From positions 439,001-503,000 of the forward strand of contig NC_091662.1 in NCBI RefSeq assembly GCF_042453785.1: a stretch of DNA of 64,000 nucleotides, given 5' to 3'. The notes under the pieces were generated by a model that ran no database searches, was not told the DNA's origin, and saw only the letters and a list, made by a program, of their open reading frames with translations. Origin of the DNA: Malus domestica (taxonomy: Eukaryota; Streptophyta; Magnoliopsida; Rosales; Rosaceae). Position numbers and translations under genes: made by a program. Of this stretch, positions 59,649-64,000 are shown in pieces (the first letter of the stretch is position 1; the number at the start of each line of letters is the position of its first letter).

Positions 59649-61857
59649 TGTGAAACCCCGTCTTTATTTTTACGTATTTTTGTAATATTATCGAACGTGT
59701 GAATTACCAAATTACCCTTGAAGCGTGAACATTGACTTTGTGTTTTCGAAACGTCGAACGTTTTCTTGGATATTTTCATGTTTCGTCTTAAGTAGCCTTA
59801 ATTTATGAGCCAATGAGAACCACTTTGGATCCTCATCCCCTTGTTCTTCCCCCTTACCCGTGAGTCCTTCCCCCTTTTTTCTTTTACTTTCTGTCAACTT
59901 TTTCCCTTGCTAACTCTCACTTCTTTCTACACTCTCCCTCTCTTCCTCTCGGCTTGCTTTAGAACCACCATCTCCGAGGGTTTTACACACACAAACAACA
60001 ACACACAGCAACGCACAACAATCTTGGCACCACCACCATCACCCCTGTGAACTCAGAAACGAAGAAAAACCCTCTAAACCCTTCCAAACTCGCTGCACAA
60101 TGCACTCACTATTCACTGAGCTTTTCTGATGAATTTTCATGTTCTCCGGCGATGGTAAGCCTCGAACCTCGTCCAAAAGTTGTAGATCGTGTCTTGGTGT
60201 ATGTTTAGAAGAAGTTTTGAGAAGTTTTGGTGATGTCTGGACGTAGGAAACTCACGGGGAAAACTTTCTCAGTTTTCAGGAGAGGACCACCACTTTCGAG
60301 GCATTTTCAGCCAAACCACGACGAGTTAGCCATCGAGAAATGTGCCATTCTCTTCATCTCGTTGAGAAGTATGATTTTTTTTTTGAATCACTTGATTTCG
60401 TTGAGTATTGATGAAGTTATAAACGTTTAAAATTTACCCATAATCCGACGAGTTTCGCAGATTCTCAATAACCAACCAACTTTCAAGCCATTTTCCAATC
60501 AACTTTGGCCACTACTTGGTCCCCACTTGGTATGAATTTCTTCTCCACATTCCTAACAATATTTTGGCTTTGATCACTCGATTTGGACATGTATTGAGCT
60601 TGGACTGGGCTCTTGAAGTTGGGGGAAATATCTGGGATTTTTCCACTTTTGAAGGGTCGCGCATAGGTGCCTGCCATGGCCAGCGTGTGGAGCACACGCG
60701 CCTCCGTCGAAGCTATTGTGCTCCGCCGTTGTCCACGACAGCGTCGACAACTTTTCCGGTTGCCTTTCCGACAACCAATCCCAGCGTGTGGGGGAACCCG
60801 AGGTCACTCCTTAGGTTTTTCGACGTCTTGAATCCATTTACGACGTCTATTTTCAAAAATTCAATCATTTTGGTAGAGTTTTATTAATTTGTCCCCTTAT
60901 GTGCTTAGGTGCATTTGATAATGACGTTTCCGTCCTCCCTAATTCGAAGGGCTCTTTGACAACAGAGTATCTGTGAGTGAACCTCTTCTAAAATGTATGA
61001 TTTTATTATTAGAAATGCATGATTTTATGACTACGTTTTATGAAACGTTTATGAGTAAATCGGATTTACGCTTTAATAATTATCATGCTTTATTGAATTT
61101 ATGTTTACTGAGATATTTATGTATATGAATTATGATATGATTTTGAGTTATTGAGCTTCGATAAGACATATTTTGGAAAAATTATGTTTATAGTTTTCTA
61201 TGCTTACATATGGATAATGATATTTATATATGTCTTCGGGCGGGTAATGAAGGGCCTACGAATGAATCATAATTATATATGGCTTCGACTGAGCGATGTA
61301 GTGGCTTAAGTCGGAAGATATTTATATATGGCTTCGATCGGGAGATATAGGGCCTTTGAGCGATTATGATACCACTACTAAACACACTATATACGATATA
61401 TGTTTTAAAAAGGTTTTATGACATGCTAAGTTTTCGAAAAACCTATTCCTTATTGGTATGTTGAAAAATAACTATTTTAGTATTATACATATATCACCAC
61501 TCATGTTTTATTTTATGCCCCTTCATGACCTAAGAACGAGGCATTCGACCTGAGATACGAGGCATTCCCATATCAGTTTCTCTTGTAATAACACTTTCTA
61601 ATATTCTTTATGCTTGTACTTTGAATTAGTAGTATGCTCTGAATATATTATGCATTATCACTTCTAAATTATTGGCAGTTAAATATTATATTTTATTAAG
61701 ACTTGTACTTGATTGTTATATTACATTGTTACGCGCAAAATTTATATGCATGTTTTACATGTACTTAATATATGTATTTATGAAATAGCTTGCATCATCT
61801 TCGGATGTCGGCCAACATATCATGTTGTCCTTAAGACACGGGGATCGGGGTGTGTCA
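59649..61857. mobile_element. Solo LTR, ~2.2 kb, in eIF(iso)4G pseudogene
   Basis: Begins TGTGAAACCCCGTC and ends GGGGATCGGGGTGTGTCA, so it has TG..CA ends with short inverted termini. It is bounded by a perfect 5-bp target repeat, AGGAA (59644-59648 and 61858-61862). Host exon sequence continues directly on each side (PGTR, then KMPGMPGMDNDNWEVQR). No internal region, second LTR or coding domain is present, as expected after LTR-LTR recombination. It is a fossil; the intact target repeat argues for a moderately recent insertion, after the gene copy had lost its constraint. The long LTR suggests a Ty3/gypsy-type parent, not proven. Confidence 0.82.
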
Positions 61858-61938
61858 AGGAAGATGCCTGGGATGCCTGGAATGGATAATGACAATTGGG
61901 AGGTTCAAAGGACACGGTCAATGCCAAAGGGTGATGCC

Positions 61939-62008
61939 AGACCCCAACGCAGCTGTAAGTTGTGCCGAGGTCGATGTCGACGGCCTTTCCTTCCGTCTTG
62001 GCCGCCAT
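61939..62008 (-). pseudogene. HSP70 5' stub (first 23 codons), right copy
   Basis: Reads [20 protein letters not shown] and three more residues, matching the first 23 codons of the HSP70 at 53012 with two substitutions (IG to VD at positions 10-11 region). It ends at a junction with eIF(iso)4G coding sequence at 61935-61938. Upstream, the leader, the heat-shock element and the rest of the promoter follow as in the left copy. It is a duplication breakpoint product, not a gene. Confidence 0.93.
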
Positions 62009-64000
62009 TGAAACTGCTTAAACAAAGAGACTGCTTATAAAACAGAGCTCGAAACTTACAAACAAAATTTGGACAAAAATAAAAGATTTCTGAGAATTTG
62101 AACGCTTTCTAAGATTTTTTCTGATCAAATCTGAGATTGGATTAGGAAAAGAGGTAGGGGTTCGTCAATTTTTAGTGTTTTGAAAGATTATTCGAGAGAA
62201 ATGGACAAGAATGTAAAGGAGAGGCGGTGGAAAGCTTACAGGTGGTTCGGGAGTGTTCTGGAATTTTTTGAGGGAAGGTTTGGCTCGGGAAGGTGGGCTT
62301 GACTTGTGTGGAATATACGTGGGTGCCATCGTTTTCGGTAAATTGGCGGGTGAGTGGGTGCTATTTTGGGAATTGGATCATCTTCGAGACAAACCGTTGG
62401 AATTCTTAGAATCATTTTACACAGATTGTTGATTCAACTGCTACAATTATTATAATTTTGAAAAAAAAATCTTTGTTCGTTGAGTTGAATTTCGATACAA
62501 CGATCATGTTAATGAATTCCGAGGGTATGCCTCGAAGAGGATCCAATTCCGTAACGGTGGGGCAAACTAGTGATGCGGTGGCAGGTTGGCTGCCGTGTCT
62601 GTGTGCACGTAGCGTGGGTGATTTTTTAGTGGGTATTGTTTGGGCCAGCTATGTGTCGTTTGTGTTTGTTATTTTGTTCTGGTCCCACCTTGTGAGTATG
62701 GGCTAATCTTTATCAATAGCCCAACATAAATTTAAAAATAAATTGATGGCTTGTTTAGAAAATACTTTAAAAGACTGAAATTATTTTTAGAGAAAATATT
62801 TTAAATTTAATTGTTGGTAAAAATATAATTTTATTCTTTAAAAGTACTTGAAGTGTTTCTTGTAAGAATTACCAATTATGTGTTTATTACATAAAGTACT
62901 TTAAATATTTTTGAAACCCAAAACCAATTTATTTAAAAGCGATTCTAATCATTTAAAACACTTTCCAAACGACCTGAAAATCAGAGAAAACCTATTGTTA
63001 TATAGAAGGTGTATTGGGGGTGAATTTATTTACTCAATTTCTTGGATTTTCTGATTTATTTTTTAAAAATTCTCAAACTTCTATGCTTAAGCAGAAATAT
63101 AAAATCAATACTCCAATTAGAAAGATGCAATTGATGATGAATTAGGTTAGAAAAGAATAAGAGTTTAATTATATTGTTTATTCTTAAATTTTGTTTTTTA
63201 AATCGATCACAGTAGACGTTATAGGGCTCGTTTGGTAGTGCTTTTAAAATTATTGAAACATTTTTTAAAAATCAATCAATAGTAAAAATGCAAGTGACTC
63301 CTGAAAACACTTCAGGTGTTATTGAAATCCAAAAACAAATTAGCCGAAAATGCTTTCAATTAAATTCAATGCACTTCCAAACTACCATATGAAATGATGT
63401 GTAATTTTGGCAAAAAAATTTCAATTGGGCAGTTCTTCTAGCTTAATTTTTTACACAAAATGAGAATCACTCGCGATTCACGAATGATCTGGTCGGACAT
63501 CCTCCACTTTTAGGTATGTTAAGTAAATTTGATCCGACCTTTATATGAATCATGATGAGTAATTTTGTGGTTATACAAAAAGAAGCAAAGCACCCAAAAA
63601 GCCGAAAGTACACGAGAGAGAGAGTATTCGACGCAAGTAATTAGGCGAAAGGACACATCCGTCATTTCACGAAAAGTGCACGCCACTCTACATCCTAGCG
63701 ACGACACGACAAGTGAACAACAACGTAATCACAGTCGCCCGACATTACCAAACCAAAAAAAAAACTCGAACCAAAAATCTGCGGCTGCAAAAATAAAAAA
63801 TAAAAATGGCAAATGCAACTGCGACGCGCACACTCTCTCACTTCACCAACGAAAGGAAGGGTTTTTAGCCTGTCCACCGCCCCCACGGACCCTTTTCTCT
63901 CTCTCTCTTTTCTGAGTTTCTCTCTCTTAGCCTCCGAAGAGAGAAAACCAAACCCGACCAGGAAATCCGAATCCGAATATTTGGATCCGTTTTTTCGTTC
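62009..64000. repeat. Right copy of HSP70 / eIF(iso)4G upstream region
   Basis: Collinear with 53013 to about 55415, minus the insertions private to the left copy and plus one private element (62375-62544). Shared landmarks include AGATTTTTTCTGATCAAATC, TGATGCGGTGGCAGGTTGGC, GGTCCCACC-TGTGAGTATGG, GAATGATCT-GTCGGACATCC and GAAGAGAGAAAACCAAAC. The last ~160 bp (63840-64000) are the CT-rich 5' leader of the next eIF(iso)4G copy, whose start codon should lie roughly 70-90 bp beyond the window edge. Confidence 0.88.
62375..62544. mobile_element. 170-bp MITE private to the right copy
   Basis: Ends GGATCATCTTCGAGACAAAC and, inverted, GGATCCTCTTCGAGGCATAC. Arms run ~31 bp to GGAATTC on each side. 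AATT flanks both ends (62371-62374, 62545-62548). The left copy reads GGGAATTTGAGGATGTTTTGG across this place without the element. Confidence 0.75.

Larger units (their letters stand above)
55482..61937 (+). pseudogene. Truncated eIF(iso)4G copy, interrupted by two elements
   Basis: It starts MQQGDQPVLNLRPGGGR, the usual eIF(iso)4G N-terminus. A MIF4G part follows, with exons at 57192-57251, 57372-57470, 57711-57923, 58203-58300, 58490-58577, 58677-59027 and 59117-59359. These are in phase together and encode [68 protein letters not shown] and [20 protein letters not shown]. eIF(iso)4G is the scaffold of the plant eIF(iso)4F cap-binding complex. This copy is broken. Exon 1 holds a Mutator-like element and a second insertion of ~320 bp. 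Around 56590-56719 the frame shifts at least once against the family. The exon from 59453 has lost frame with its neighbours and is split by a solo LTR. The copy ends at 61937 (MPKGDA) fused to reversed HSP70 sequence; the MA3 end is absent. Exons 57192-59359 could still be transcribed. Confidence 0.87.

Noticed and set aside
60516-60887. 123-codon open frame at 60.5 kb
   Set aside because: Lies wholly inside the solo LTR and shows no retroelement or host protein signature.

Overview
This is a plant nuclear segment. Genes have many short introns bounded by GT..AG, the intergenic DNA is AT-rich, and the proteins include plant-specific types: a secondary-wall cellulose synthase, a DYW-class PPR protein, a QWRF protein, a DUF593/GTD-binding myosin-adaptor-like protein and a phage-type plastid RNA polymerase. 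The dispersed repeats (small MITEs with GGCTCGTTTGGA-type ends, an Au-type SINE, a recurring ~150-bp A-flanked repeat) and the protein sequences suggest a rosaceous tree such as apple or pear. That assignment is inference from memory, not a search.

Layout from left to right. 1-666 (-): first exon of the plastid phage-type RNA polymerase RPOTp. 2481-5532 (+): an At2g24130-type LRR receptor kinase. 8622-10239 (-): DUF593/GTD-binding protein. 13443-15465 (-): calcineurin-B-like EF-hand protein. 17550-18151 (+): elongin-B-like ubiquitin-fold protein with a GC-AG intron. 19022-23281 (+): 13-exon plastid FAD oxidoreductase (PDE327 type). 23282-32223: about 9 kb without a convincing gene, AT-rich, with microsatellites, MITEs, a SINE-like repeat and an old LTR-element remnant. 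32224-35313 (+): QWRF-motif protein. 36893-39262 (+): intronless DYW PPR protein, just downstream of a three-unit tandem repeat. 40206-45173 (-): 12-exon CESA7-type cellulose synthase. 47256-50063 (-): 9-exon organellar translation initiation factor IF-3. 50597-50875: a decayed organellar (probably plastid) 23S rRNA insert. 51051-53012 (-): intronless cytosolic HSP70.

The right-hand 11 kb is the most unusual part. A unit made of the HSP70 5' end, the shared HSP70/eIF(iso)4G promoter region and the 5' part of an eIF(iso)4G gene is present twice in direct orientation (from 52939 and from 61935). The left eIF(iso)4G copy (55482-61937) is a truncated pseudogene. Its first exon holds a 704-bp Mutator-like element with a perfect 9-bp target duplication, and that element carries, in reverse, a captured piece of an SDHAF4-like succinate dehydrogenase assembly factor gene. 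A later exon holds a 2.2-kb solo LTR with a perfect 5-bp target duplication. The right copy begins with a 23-codon stub of HSP70, and its eIF(iso)4G 5' leader runs off the window, where the functional gene presumably lies. Comparing the two copies gives filled-site/empty-site pairs for several small repeats.

Gene content matches, from memory, three Arabidopsis segments that share ancestry: At2g24050-24140, At4g30700-30720 and At5g57830-57870. Most of the window is therefore an ordinary conserved gene block. The eIF(iso)4G/HSP70 duplication and its insertions are the local novelty.
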